From positions 2,318,649-2,382,648 of the forward strand of contig CM055312.2 in NCBI GenBank assembly GCA_029255685.2: a stretch of 64,000 nucleotides of DNA, written 5' to 3'. The notes under the pieces were generated by a model that was given only the letters and a program-made list of their open reading frames with translations, was not told the origin of the DNA and ran no database searches. Below, piece after piece: positions 24,117 through 34,979 of the stretch. This DNA comes from Silene conica. Taxonomy: Eukaryota; Streptophyta; Magnoliopsida; Caryophyllales; Caryophyllaceae. Every line of letters starts with the position of its first letter. The stretch's first letter is position 1. The position numbers were made by a program, and so were the translations under genes.

Positions 24117-24621
24117 ATTTTTGGACCAGACCAACAAATATCTACACAATAGAAGAAGCAGAGAATGCATGCAAGTACTTTTTTGGAATCAAATCATCGA
24201 ACAGCAAATCAATGAAGATCAACAGAGCAAAATGAAAAACAACAAGCATGCAAGTAATTTTTTGAATCAGAACATGGAAGAATAGCAGAATACAAGCAAG
24301 ATCAGATTTTTTTGAATATAATCATTAGTTGGTTTAGGTTGTATGTTTGAACTTCGCACTAGTTAATGATGATGATGTTGGTGTTGCACTTGTGTAAGTC
24401 TCCAGATGGCATACAACTCAATTAAAACAGTCATGATACTAGTGAAAATTGGTTGCATGATTTGCCTCATCAACTTCTTCGAAATTGGTGGCATAATACA
24501 TGCAACCAATTCTCAGGCCCTCAATTAAATTTCATTGGGCTTAATATTTACCCATTTGTTTGCATATCATCATTAGTTTAAAATTAAAAAAAAAAGATAA
24601 AAACTGAAAAAAGATAAACCT

Positions 24622-25011
24622 TCACCGATCTTCAAGAAGAAGCTTAAATAATGGAAAATATTGAGACATCTCCTCAATGAACCATCTCCTATGTTCAGGA
24701 GTTCTTTGCATGGCTAAAACCCTCTGCCGTCCCTCCTCCGCCTCTATTACCCGTCTCTTTGCTTTAAGATCCAACTCAACCATCCTTGCGTCAAATAACA
24801 TGACCTCATGACACGTTTCTGACACAAAAGTGTCATCATCGGCTAATTGCATGGACTCAGGAAATGAATCTGGCACCATCATTGACTCACCCTCAACTTC
24901 CTTTACAAATTCATCAAAAGAATGAACTACAATAGGATCATCAACACTTACAGTGACCAGATCTGAAAATGAACAGTCATCTTCACCATGATGCTTCGAA
25001 AAGTCGGCCAT
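24622..25011 (-). CDS. unknown 129-residue ORF inside mariner, opposite strand
   Basis: An intact ORF of 129 codons starting MADFSKHHGEDD. It is acidic in the first half (many Asp/Glu, no signal peptide). The second half is a likely helix rich in Arg/Glu (LDLKAKRRVIEAEEGRQRVL), followed by HRRWFIEEMSQYFPLFKLLL. I do not recognise the family. It faces the transposase gene, converging on it, within the transposon's 3' third. Plant mariners normally carry one gene, so this could be a captured host exon, a remnant of a nested element or a transposon accessory gene. The mixed composition argues against a simple repeat artefact, but expression is unknown. Confidence 0.45.
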   Translation of the reverse strand: MADFSKHHGEDDCSFSDLVTVSVDDPIVVHSFDEFVKEVEGESMMVPDSFPESMQLADDDTFVSETCHEVMLFDARMVELDLKAKRRVIEAEEGRQRVLAMQRTPEHRRWFIEEMSQYFPLFKLLLEDR

Positions 25012-26182
25012 ATAGACGGAGAAAATGAGGTTTTGAGTCTCACGTTTTTGTATAGAGGTGAAGGATTTGAAGTAAAAGAGACTAATAGAGGGAGATTTAG
25101 AGGGAGGTAAAAGATTTTAGAGAGAAAAATCTGGAAAAAAAATGGGGAAGATGAAGTTTCAAACGTAAGAAGGATTTAGGGTTTCATAAGAAAAATCTGG
25201 AAAAATCTGGAAATAAATGAGGAGGATGAAGTTTCAAAATATGGGGAAGATGACGAAAAGTCTGACCTTAGCATTTAGGGTTTCATAAGAAGGATCCAGA
25301 AGGAGATTTAATCGGAGAAAGAGAGAGAGATTTAGAAAGAAAGTGAGATCTGAAAATGAGAAAGATGAAGATTGGGGGGGTAATGAATGAACACGGCAGT
25401 CCAAACATGTGACCTTAGGGTTTCTCAAGAAGAATCCAGAAGGAGGTTTAATGCGCGGGAATGTTAAGGATTATGGGATTGGGTTGGTTAGGGGTTATTG
25501 GGTTGGGTTAGTAAGTAGAGTAATTAGGGTAGTTTAATTGTATTGGGGGTGGGTAAATGGATTGGGTTAAGGTTGATAGAGTGGGCCAAGGGAGTGACAA
25601 TTGGTGTAAATAACATAACAAAAGTAGGATAGTATGGTCTTTTGTTATGGCAAAAAGTTACCAAATAAGGAAAGAGGGAAGAAAACGTGACTATCGTAAA
25701 TAAGGAAAGAGGGAAGAATAGACTGAATTGGAGGGAGTATATTATATACAAAAAAATGATCTCATTCTATATAAGTCAACAATTTATATACCAACTACAA
25801 CCTAATATTCACCAAAACAAATAACTAGACATAATTTATTAACCTTTACAACAAATTCAATAGACTAGAGTGCCAAAATTCGTGATACATAACAAATTAA
25901 CAACAATGAAAGCTAGATCAAGCATAAAAACAACTTAATTAACAACAAAGAAAACAAAAAAACTGAAATCTAACATAAAAATGAGTAATTAAACAAAAAA
26001 AAAGAGAAAAAATTACCTTATGAAAGAGATGTTGCCGAGTTATGCCGGAGATTTGTGAGAGTATGAATGACGAGTGACAAGGGAGGGTTGAGAAAGGCTG
26101 AGATTTTTTCGCGTGTTTATGAGAAAGGTAGGAATGACGGGGTCTTTCGTGTAAAAATAAAATAAAATAAAATAACACAGCT

Positions 26183-26377
26183 AAACATGCCATACGGGAT
26201 GACATGTTTAGTGAAGGAGACACGCCATATGGGGTGGCGTACTGGCGTGTCTATGCAGACTAGGGGGGAAAAGTTTATGGAAAAGTTATGTTTTATTAAA
26301 ATCCTAGGCTAAGTAGACACGCCATTACTAATAGCGTGATTTGAGCAATATACACGCCATTCCTAATGACGTGTTTA
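26183..26377. repeat. cluster of four ACACGCCAT...CGTGTTT palindromic units
   Basis: Four imperfect palindromes of 27-33 bp at 26183-26210, 26219-26251, 26316-26342 and 26351-26377. Each starts like ACACGCCAT and ends with its complement (ATGACGTGTTT or GGCGTGTC). The centres differ. Confidence 0.7.
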
Positions 26378-26773
26378 AGGCCAATAAGTTCCAAAATCCC
26401 GACCTTACTTGAATAATGAATACCATTTTGATAATTATTTTTGATTATAACGCAGAACGAGGATTATTTTATTTTCGAGAAGTGCTCCTCAACTCCTCAA
26501 GTAACGCAGTACGTCTCCACTCTCCACTCAATTTGCAGGTGATGTGTGAACCACAGTTTCTGAGTTTACTATCCTTTACATTTACTCAATTCATGCAGCA
26601 GACAAACTCTCTGTCACTAATTTGACATTTTCCTAATTATTACAATCACATATTCACATACATAACATAACAAAAACATGGCATCAAAACTAAGAAATCA
26701 AACTAACTCAAAATTCAATCTCACATTCATCTGAGAAACCCACAAATTACCCACTTATTAATTCACTAACATC

Positions 26774-26788
26774 ATTATATATATATAC
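26774..26788 (+). promoter_or_regulatory. TATA-box candidate of the ABC1 kinase gene
   Basis: TTATATATATATACC about 105-115 bp upstream of the start codon at 26892. Confidence 0.45.
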
Positions 26789-26891
26789 CCTTTTCCCCAA
26801 ATCATATGAACTATACTTTAGTTTTCATTAATTAGTGATTATTAATTTATATTGCTATTAGTTATAGTTATTAATTACAAGTTTAAAGGAG

Positions 26892-29800
26892 ATGTCTTTT
26901 CTTCCTCCTCAACAATTTGATGATTTTAGAGACAAGATCTCTGTTCATCTCAGACCATTGCAGCGTTCCTTTCAATTTTGGGCTCGCACTGCTGAAATTT
27001 ATACTGGATATAAGGTTTATTTTTATGGGTTTTATCTCAATTATATTGGGTTTAATGTTTGATTATTAAAGTTTTGTGCTTGTATAAGTTCGATTATTTG
27101 TTTGCATGATTGGGTTTGTTTCTGATGCTGTTAACTGAAATGGGGTTTAATGCACATTGCAGTCGTTTCTTTTCTGGGTTTTCTATGAATTTTGTTGGGT
27201 TTAATGTTTGATTATTGAAGTTATGTGCTTTTTCGAGTTCAAATATTACCCACTTATGCAGAAAAAGACAAGACATTTGACATTTTCAATGTTTTGTGAC
27301 TCGTTACAAGCTTACGACGGAATATATCCGTCGCAAGGGAGACTTACTGTTTCGAGTTTGCTCAGCCAGTGTTGGAATTAGGGCCTAGGGGACTAGCAAG
27401 GCATTTGCCCGGCTAGATAGCAAAAAATTTGACATTTTGGTTAAAATGTTGGATTGTTTTTTCTATTTTACCTTGTGATATTACTAGTTCGCGTCTCCTG
27501 ACTTCAAATAAATCCTGGTTCTGCCATTGTTATCACCTGAAATGGGGTTTAATTGTTTTTTGTGAGTGTGTATTTAATTTGGGAGTTTTGGTGAGAATTG
27601 ATAGGTGTTTCAAGTAAGAGTGAGTTTGGTGAAAGATGCAAAGAAGCAAGAGGAAATGTGGGAAAGACAGCATGAGCTTGCTGCTGACAAGATTTATAAT
27701 ATGTGCTCTGAACTTGGTGGCTTCTTCCTTAAGGTAGTTTCATTGATTTCTTTCTCATTGTTATGGGCTTAATTTGCTCCTGTACTTTCATAAAGATTTG
27801 GTTTTAGATGCATTTTGTTGGTTGGGGGTAGCTAAATCAAATGCTGTCTATGTTAGTTCCCTTACTGTAGTTCAGCCATGTTGCTCAGACTCGTTTAGAA
27901 GGATCTGACACGGGTGTGTGTCCAAGTGTTGGACTCGGCCATTTATATGAAAAATATGCATACTTTAATTTAAAACGAGGTGTCTAAGTGGCATACCCTT
28001 GTTCAAGTGTCGAGTGTCAGACATGGGTACGTGAGGGAATTAAAAGAGTCGGAGTAACATAGTAGTTCAGTACTTGTCCGAAAACAGCCTCTTTAAAACG
28101 AGGTGTCTAAGGTTGCGTACATCGATACCCCCTTACCCTGCAATTTCGGGAGCCATTGACTCCTCGAGGCACTGCGGTAGTGTTGTTGTTGACTGTATAT
28201 TTCTGATACGTTAATGAGTAAAATCCATTTACGGATGTTTTTGGTGATGTGGCGCTTGATCAGGTTGCTCAAATTATTGGAAAACCCGATTTGGCTCCTG
28301 CTGCATGGGTTAGACGACTTGTAACTCTCTGTGATCAAGCTCCTGCTACCCCTTATGATGTTGTGCAGCTAGTGTTGGAGAAAGAGTTAGGTCGAAGTGT
28401 TGATGAAGTGTTTGACAGTTTCGATACAATTCCTCTTGGTTCTGCTTCTATTGCACAGGTACATCTACTTGTTCGAAAGAAGGCCTTTTTTCGCTAGCAG
28501 TTGTTTTTTCTATATAGATGCTTGTAACTCTCGTACTTGTTCATTATGAGCTGGAATTTTTTGTATTGGAAGAGCTGTTTAATATTGTCAATCAATCCAC
28601 CCAACCGGTAATCAGATCGAATTCTGAATATGAAAACGACATACGTACGTTCAATACTTCCTTTCATCACAATAGGCAGAAGCCGTTGAGGCACTAAGAT
28701 AATGTTATTGTCGTTGTAATATTTAACCATCATTAATACCGATAGCTTGCACCCCAATGAATCCATTGTTCCATTGCATTTCAATACACTGTAAAGGATC
28801 ATTATGATTTATGATTGTTCATAAATCATAATCATCTACATATAGATGTACATAGTTGTGTATTGTAACGTCTAAGTTTCAGCTAACCTGGTGTTATCTT
28901 TGTATTCTTCTACTGTGCTCCGTTATTGAACCCATGTCGTTCTTGTGTGCCTCTGCTAATATAGGTTCATCGAGCTAGATTGAAAGGCAGCAAGAGTGAC
29001 ATTGTTGTTAAGGTAGATAACTTTAGTCATCTCTTTAGAATCTTTAACGTTGTTATTTCTATTTTTTTTACTCTTAGAAATCTTCTAGGTGCAACACCCA
29101 GGAGTTCAGGAGCTGATGATGACCGATATACGTAATTTGCAAGCTTTTGCTTTATACATGCAAAAGACTGATATCAAATTTGATCTCTACTCTATAACAA
29201 AGGAGATGGAGAAACAGGTAAATACGTAGGCATCTTATGAAGTTTTCTAATTTTGTTTAGGACGGTATTTGTTCCAGTGTTACTCAGACACGCCGACACG
29301 TGTCGGCGTGTCGGACACGGCTATTTTGGGTGAATTTTCCTATTTCGTGGTCTAAATTGAAGTGTCGGAGTAACAAAATGTTCCAGTCTCTAGCCTCATT
29401 AACGAAGCTATTATCCCTTTCATTAGATTGCTTTTGAATTCGATTTTCAAAGAGAGGCTGCAGCAATGGATAGGATTCGGTGTTTTTTGTATGAGAATAA
29501 CAAGAAAAGTCCTGTCCATGTGCCACGGGTTATGAAGAACTTGGTCAGTAGGTACGCTATTGATATTGACACTACTTGTCGTGTTATTTACGCTCCAATT
29601 TAAATTTTAATTTCTTTTAGCAACAACCAAATGATGATATTCAATTGAACAACGCGTTGTTTTCTAATATATAGTAGTAACTATCTTACAACTCCAGTTT
29701 AAAGTCAATGAGCATAAGCTGTATTATCAGTAATTACTGATGTTTATGAGGTGTATACTAGGGGTGGTACTGGTCAATGGTGCGGGTCGGCCGGGTTCGG

Positions 29801-32800
29801 GACGGGTCGAGGGGCGGTGCGGGTTCAAGGTATGGGGACCCGGACACGGCCCAGGGTCAGGGCGGGTCCGGGACGGATTGGGCCCGTTCTTGGGAAGTGT
29901 AACTTGGACCTGGCCCGGGGCGGGTCTGGGGCGGGTTAGGGCGGGTCTGGGACGGGTCTGGGACAGGTCTAAACACATACGGGTCACCTTCCGGGACGGG
30001 CTCCATAAATTGGACTCGGACCCGGTTACTTCACACGCGGGCTGGGCCGGGTCTGGACCCGGATGAGGCGGGGCGGGTTAGATTCGGGTTTAGTGACGGG
30101 TCGGGTCCGGATTGTCAATGCCGACGCGCACTCTTGACCAGCCCTAGTGTATACTGTAGTCCATTCACCGTCAAAATTTGTTTTTTCAGGAAGGCTTTGG
30201 TGATGGAATTTATTGACGGGATCCCAATCTTGAGACTAGGTGATGAAATGGAAAAGAGAGGTTTCAACCCTCGCGGTAAGATTGCGGCTGTAGCAAAGCA
30301 GTAAGCCCACTTCTTTATCTAGAAGTCTGCAGTCTCTTTGGACTGTTTTCTTTCTGATTACGGGTCCTTGTTGGTTGTTGACAGATGGAAGTAGTAAACC
30401 TGTTTTTTCTTCATCTTTATCTACCCTCGGAGTTTTATGTTGTTCTGTTGATGTTGAAAAAGATAATGTGCGTACGTTTCATAACATAAACATTAGCTGT
30501 TGATCTCTGAAACTATATTGGGTTTATACAAACGTTCGTGATGCAGGAATATCCTAAAGAGCTTGACATTAGCATATGGTCAGATGATTTTGAAAAGCGG
30601 CTTCTTCCATGCAGATCCTCATCCAGGAAATATACTGATATGTAAAGGTTCCGAGGTGAGTTAGTTCATGGTAAATATCCTATGATCCGTAAGCCAACAT
30701 CAAATTTTCATCTTTTTTTCGTGCAAATTATCTTTCAAATGTCGCATAAATGGCAAAGGTAATAAAATTTGATACTTTGTTATAATGTGATAAGTTCGAT
30801 TTAAAATCTATAAAACCCTTTATCTTTCATTTTCGGTTTCACTTCATTTCCGTTTCTTTTTTTCTTTTCTTTATTTTTTTTTCTCTTGTCGAGATGAGAG
30901 TTCACCCTGGACGGTTCCAAAGAATGATTCATGTCAGCGACCCCAATTGGGACTAAGGCTCTGATGTTGTTGTTATCATGTTTTGAAATTTTGACGAGGT
31001 AATAAAATTAGATTTTTCGTTTTATTTAGGTTGCGTTGCTTGACTATGGGCAAGTGAAAGACCTTCCTGAAAACTTGAGGCTTGGATACGCAAATCTAGT
31101 GGTTGCTATGGCTGATGATGATCCCGTAAGAGCAATTGAGAGCTTTAGGTTGGTACAAATGCGGTAGTAGCAAGTTTCATTTTTCATATATTGCATTCCG
31201 TCATTTCTCGTAGATATGACAGGCTAATAATACTCGGGTAGGCAAACTTCTCGATGTGACATAACAAGTGACGGCCCTATGTTTATCTTAAAAATTTACT
31301 CCATAACGTAATGACTGATACTCTAAATCAGTCCATAAACAGAGGGAAACTTCGCAAGGGTACCTTTGCGCCAACAAGTCTAAATTATCATATTTTTAGT
31401 AGTTTTTCGGGGGATTTTATGTCGTGCTTAATATATACTCCGTATTATATTCGAAGTTTCAAGGTAAGTCAACAACAGTTTCAATTACTAATACTGATTC
31501 ATGTCCCAATCCCGTTTAATATTGGGATTAATTCTATTGTTGTTGGTGGTGAAGTTTCAATTGCGAGTTGTGAAAATAAAGTAACGAGTTTGGACGAGGC
31601 TACTTTGGCTGAGAAGATATTCATTCATTTTAGGCAATGCTACGCCACATGTTAAAGTTGTATGTAAGTCTTAACTTCTACCTTTTTTACCAATATCTCT
31701 GACTTTCGGACTTGTCCTCGTGTATAGAGAGCTTGGTATTGGCACTGTGGTTAAGTGCAAGGATGAAGAGGTGGAGATGTTGAAGTTAGCGCAGACTATG
31801 TTTGATTCAAAATTACCGCCTGGAGTAACAATGTTGCAGCCGTTTTCAGAAGAGTCGTCTATTAAAAAAGTTTCTGTAGAGGTACTATTTTGGAGGTTGA
31901 AGTGATCGTCAATGAAACTCATGATTATAGCTTTATACTTGAATGACTTTACTGCCTTTAACTTAAATCGTTTTTTTTTTACTTTTCGAAATACCCCTTA
32001 TATTCCATCAAATATCAAAACCTTAAGGTGATGGTTGAGGCCCAACTATTATTAATATTCCTAATACGCTCCCTCACTCAAATGCCCGTTGGGCTTGAAG
32101 AGTGGTTAGTTTGCACAGGCTCCCCATACCGTGTGCTGGGTTTCCACTTCGTGTTTCTGAGGGGTTTTGAGGTTGCCAGGATTCGAACCCGTGACCTTCA
32201 TCATGGATCATACGAATTTAGCCTGTATGCGTTTTCAACCCATGATAGGACTCTATATATTCGACCTCTCCTTATTGTGCCACATGCAGAAAACGTTGAG
32301 GCAGTGCGATATTACTGTCGTACTGTTCTCGTTCGTCTGTTGTTTTCTTCAGTTTATCATGGTATTGATATAATCAAAAGATCTTAACGTTCATATATAG
32401 TAATTATGCTGTTGACGTGGTGGTTTCTGCAGGCATTTCCCGAGGAACTGTTTTCTGTCCTTCGGACAGTGCACCTTTTAAGAGGATTAAGCGTAGGGAT
32501 GGGGGTCAATTATTCTTGTGCCGAGCAATGGCGCCCAATTGCAGAGGAAGTTTTACGTCATGCTGGTAGACCTCTTGGTAAGTCTGGAAGTCTATCTCTA
32601 CTAAAGCTGAAAGCTATGTTACTCCGACTCTTCCAATTTCCTCGTGTACCCGTGTCCGACACCCTGACACTCGGACATGGTATGACACTTGAACACCTCG
32701 TTTTAGACCAAAATATACATATTTTTCAAAAAAACAGCAGAGACCGACACTTGGACACGCACCTGTGACAGATACTTCTAAAAAGAGTCTGAGTAACATA

Positions 32801-32922
32801 GGCTGAAAGTCTGAAACCCTGATCCTATATCCTTAAGAAAACCGGTATTTTGTTCAGACAAGGACGTGAAAGAGAAACTCGAGAGACGGAGCTTCTTCAG
32901 AAGGACGTTTCGCCAGCGATAA
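26892..32922 (+). CDS. ABC1/UbiB-type atypical protein kinase (ATH9-like)
   Basis: Twelve exons were placed by GT-AG sites and phase: 26892-27014, 27605-27733, 28264-28458, 28965-29012, 29089-29217, 29427-29551, 30190-30300, 30547-30655, 31030-31148, 31728-31881, 32433-32577 and 32858-32922, giving 483 residues. The translation matches my memory of Arabidopsis At2g40090 (ATATH9), the ADCK1-like branch. Key motifs: FLKVAQIIG (KxGQ-equivalent, with Ala for Gly), LGSASIAQVHRA (Ala-rich loop), VVKVQHP (ATP-binding Lys), EFDFQREA, VMEFIDG, FFHADPHPGNIL (catalytic HxDxHxxN) and ALLDYGQVK (DYG in place of DFG). The family acts as ATPase/kinase in mitochondria or plastids, often tied to ubiquinone or prenyl-lipid metabolism; organelle targeting is not obvious here. 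The short basic C-terminus (LERRSFFRRTFRQR) is encoded by a 65 nt last exon. All phases close. Confidence 0.95.
27878..28072. mobile_element. MITE, GTTACTCxGACTC family, copy 1
   Basis: Inside kinase intron 2. The ends are GTTGCTCAGACTCG and AGTCGGAGTAACATAG, with internal CGACACGGGTGTGTGTCC and GTCGAGTGTCAGACATGGG words. Related to 29277-29382 and, in opposite orientation, 32618-32801. Confidence 0.65.
28107..28192 (+). mobile_element. SINE 3' fragment with TTG tail
   Basis: GGTTGCGTACATCGATACCC, then TTACCCTGCAATTTCGGGAG, then GAGGCACTGCGGTAGTGTTG and a TTG tail. This is a widespread plant SINE 3' end. In kinase intron 2. Confidence 0.65.
28674..28722 (+). mobile_element. SINE 3' fragment, diverged
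   Basis: GCCGTTGAGGCACTAAGATA followed by a degenerate TTG-type tail. Similar to the end of 28107-28192. In kinase intron 3. Confidence 0.4.
29277..29382. mobile_element. MITE, GTTACTCxGACTC family, copy 2
   Basis: About 106 bp in kinase intron 5. It starts GTGTTACTCAGACACG and ends GTGTCGGAGTAACAAAATG, with the palindrome GACACGTGTC near its left end. Confidence 0.65.
29759..30146. mobile_element. hAT-type MITE, GC-rich, in kinase intron 6
   Basis: 388 bp with ends TAGGGGTGGTACTGGTCAA and TTGACCAGCCCTA, flanked by a perfect 8 bp duplication GTGTATAC (29751-29758 and 30147-30154). The interior is arrays of GGCGGGTCNGGG words, much more GC-rich than its surroundings. The open frames within it are artefacts of the repeat. 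Confidence 0.88.
30898..30990 (+). mobile_element. SINE 3' end with TTG tail
   Basis: Contains GACCCCAATTGGGACTAAGG followed by CTCTGATGTTGTTGTTATC, the familiar plant SINE 3' end with TTG tail. In kinase intron 8, same strand as the gene. Confidence 0.65.
31988..32240. mobile_element. repeat fragment, possible short LTR-type or SINE element
   Basis: In kinase intron 10. It contains CTTAAGGTGATGGTTGAGGC, GGCTTGAAGAGTGGTTAG and GGATTCGAACCCGTGACC, words I associate with plant dispersed repeats. The last is a Pol III B box on the minus strand. Class and borders are unclear. Confidence 0.35.
32618..32801. mobile_element. MITE, GTTACTCxGACTC family, copy 3
   Basis: In kinase intron 11, inverted relative to copy 1. 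It starts GTTACTCCGACTCTTCC and ends GAGTCTGAGTAACATAGG, with internal CCGTGTCCGACACC. Confidence 0.65.
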
Positions 32923-33367
32923 CAGATAACGACTGTCGGACAAGAAATTGTTTTTTTTTTTCTTTTTTCTGTCTGGTACCTGGTTCCATATTGCTACCGA
33001 TCTTGTTAGAAGGCTAACTGAAAAGGACTTTCCATTGTTGTCGTTCTTGTTTGGTCTTCATCGTTGAGCTCTTCCCACAGAATGTAAGAGAGGTAACTGA
33101 AAAGCAGCCTGATTCGGAGATCACATTTGTTGTGTCGATTCCTTCGTCCATTGTATGTGGATGACTTGAAATCTCGATCCCTTGATTGGTTTTAGGATGA
33201 AACCTCGTTTAAGCATATAAATTAGACATTTTTTTTCACAGGATCAACTTCAGAATTCATTTTGTACTATTGTATTTGTGCATGTCTGGACCGTCAATAT
33301 CATATATACATCAAACCTCGTTTTATCAATGCATAAAGACCATGGCAAGGCAACCGGAAAATAGGTA

Positions 33368-33444
33368 CTTCCTCCGTCCTAGTTAAAAGTTTACATTTGC
33401 TTTTATTCCCCGCAAATATAAACTATTTATTGGGACCGAGGAAG
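33368..33444. mobile_element. Stowaway MITE, 77 bp
   Basis: Ends CTTCCTCCGTCC and GGACCGAGGAAG, flanked by TA at 33366-33367 and 33445-33446. Confidence 0.75.
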
Positions 33445-33642
33445 TAAGTTTTTATACGCCTAAACATAATGACGTGATTGCTATAGAGAATGATTTGATC
33501 ATGTTGCCCTGTTTCGTAAACAACGGATTCGGATTATGATAGAAAGATTTGACTAGCATATTGTAATTAGCAATTAATTTGAGTGTTTGGTAACTAGCAA
33601 ATTACGATTCGTAGATTATTAGTTTTTCTTTTGTAAAATATA

Positions 33643-33955
33643 CTCCCTCCTATTCCATATTTTCTTCCCTATTTTCTAAAACGGATTATTCAGGTTTTCT
33701 TCTCCTTTCCTATTTTGGAAACTTTTATTCTTATTTTATTCATTTCCCTCTCATATTATCAAACCCCACTCAACCTTTTTACTCCTATTTTATTCCTTTT
33801 TAATGTTTTTGGCCCCACAATTTCTTATTTAATTCCTAATTATTCATCCCTCTCTCCTATCACCAAACTCCACCCAATTTTTTACACTTATTTTAATATC
33901 CACCTTAATATTTGTGCCAAATACAAAAGGGAAGAAAATATGGAATATGAGGGAG
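33643..33955. mobile_element. Stowaway MITE, 313 bp
   Basis: Ends CTCCCTCCTATTCCATATTT and AAATATGGAATATGAGGGAG, flanked by TA on both sides (33641-33642 and 33956-33957). The ends resemble those of the full mariner at 21345-25737, which could therefore mobilise it. Confidence 0.88.
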
Positions 33956-34614
33956 TAGTAAACTTTACTAGTTTAGATATGTCAACCAATATGCTGGGTT
34001 AAGTAGTACTCCGTATATTGTAAAACAACATATTGACCTAAATATGTTGTTTTAAGAACATGTTGGGCCTACCTTGCTAAAATTGAGTTTTTGTTTTTAA
34101 AACTTAATTTTTTAAAATAGTTTTCAAGAACCAAAAGCACCAAATTGTTGCTTCTATTTTTATGAGGAAATAGAAGATATTTGAGTTTTTGAAAAATTAT
34201 TTTTAACTTTTAAATAAATGATGTATTTGGTCAAAATGTGTGTTTACGTCAAAAAACACTCTGAAAAACTAGGCCAAACACACGCTTAATATGCTATTTG
34301 CCAAACACCAAAATTAGCATATTGACTGATCATTACCAAACACGATCTTTATCTATTTAATACTCGATAACTCAACCAGTTACTAGACTAAAAACTTCCC
34401 CGGAATAACTCGAGCATAAAATTAGATATAACCCGAATTTATAGTTTTTTCATAGTATCATAATTCATAAACAAACATATTATAACAACACAGGGGCCAT
34501 AAAATTTGAAGCATGTTTGCATTAAAATTGGTAGAACATTTCCCATTGTTTACAAGATTGTGGCATAACATAATACAAGGAAAGCCTTGTTTTATTGACA
34601 ACAATATAACACCA

Positions 34615-34790
34615 CAAAATCTCATTTGTGACCGCATTATCCATCGCAAATTTATGATGAGTCAAATAAAACTCATTTAGGGGAGAAACCATTTGTCACT
34701 CTCGATGCACTTTCATTCTCATCTTATCTAATCGCGCGAGTACACATGACCCGTCACAAGTTTGTGACGAATATACCCGACACTAGAGAA
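34615..34790. mobile_element. Mutator-like MITE related to M1, diverged
   Basis: AAAATCTCATTTGTGACCGC and ATCCATCGCAAATTTATGA on the left; GACCCGTCACAAGTTTGTGA on the right. Same layout as 16279-16450. Borders approximate. Confidence 0.5.
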
Positions 34791-34821
34791 ACCCCTTAAT
34801 ATAGCAAATACAAGACAACTT

Positions 34822-34828
34822 TATAAAT
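34822..34828 (+). promoter_or_regulatory. TATA box of the His/Pro-rich protein gene
   Basis: TATAAAT, 56 bp before the ATG at 34878 and 158 bp before the ATG at 34980. The second spacing gives a more usual leader length. Confidence 0.45.
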
Positions 34829-34979
34829 TCCACCTTATTTGACGTAGAACAACTTAACAAGATTGCTCCCCAATAAAATGGCCGTATTATTTTGCATTTT
34901 CTTCATTAAAGTCTTCTCCACAACACTTCTACCTTCTACCTTCTACCTTCAACTATTGAGCTTGTACATACTCTTACCA

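Larger units (their letters stand above)
21345..25737 (+). mobile_element. full-length mariner-like (Stowaway superfamily) transposon
   Basis: 4,393 bp with terminal inverted repeats CTCCCTCCAATTC at the left and GAATTGGAGGGAG at the right, each flanked by TA (21343-21344 and 25738-25739), the mariner target site. Inverted similarity continues inward (TTCTTCCC / GGGAAGAA). It carries an open transposase ORF (22514-24031), an opposite-strand ORF (24622-25011), a hairpin after the transposase stop and a nested hAT MITE (21760-22294). With intact ends and ORF it looks capable of having moved recently. Stowaway MITEs with the same ends lie at 33368-33444 and 33643-33955. Confidence 0.93.
25738..26891. 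other. intergenic DNA upstream of the ABC1 kinase gene
   Basis: AT-rich. It contains a palindrome cluster (26183-26377) and, near 26774-26788, a TATA-like run. No coding region that I can support. Confidence 0.5.
32923..34614. other. intergenic with two Stowaway MITEs
   Basis: The kinase 3' flank, then two Stowaway MITEs (33368-33444 and 33643-33955). The rest (about 33956-34614) is AT-rich DNA with no gene seen. Confidence 0.6.

Noticed and set aside
29727-30066. Three overlapping Gly/Pro/Arg-rich open frames
   Set aside because: They lie wholly inside the GC-rich hAT MITE word array and follow its repeats.
32180-32197. GGATTCGAACCCGTGACC as part of a tRNA gene
   Set aside because: A B-box word on the minus strand without acceptor, D or anticodon stems.
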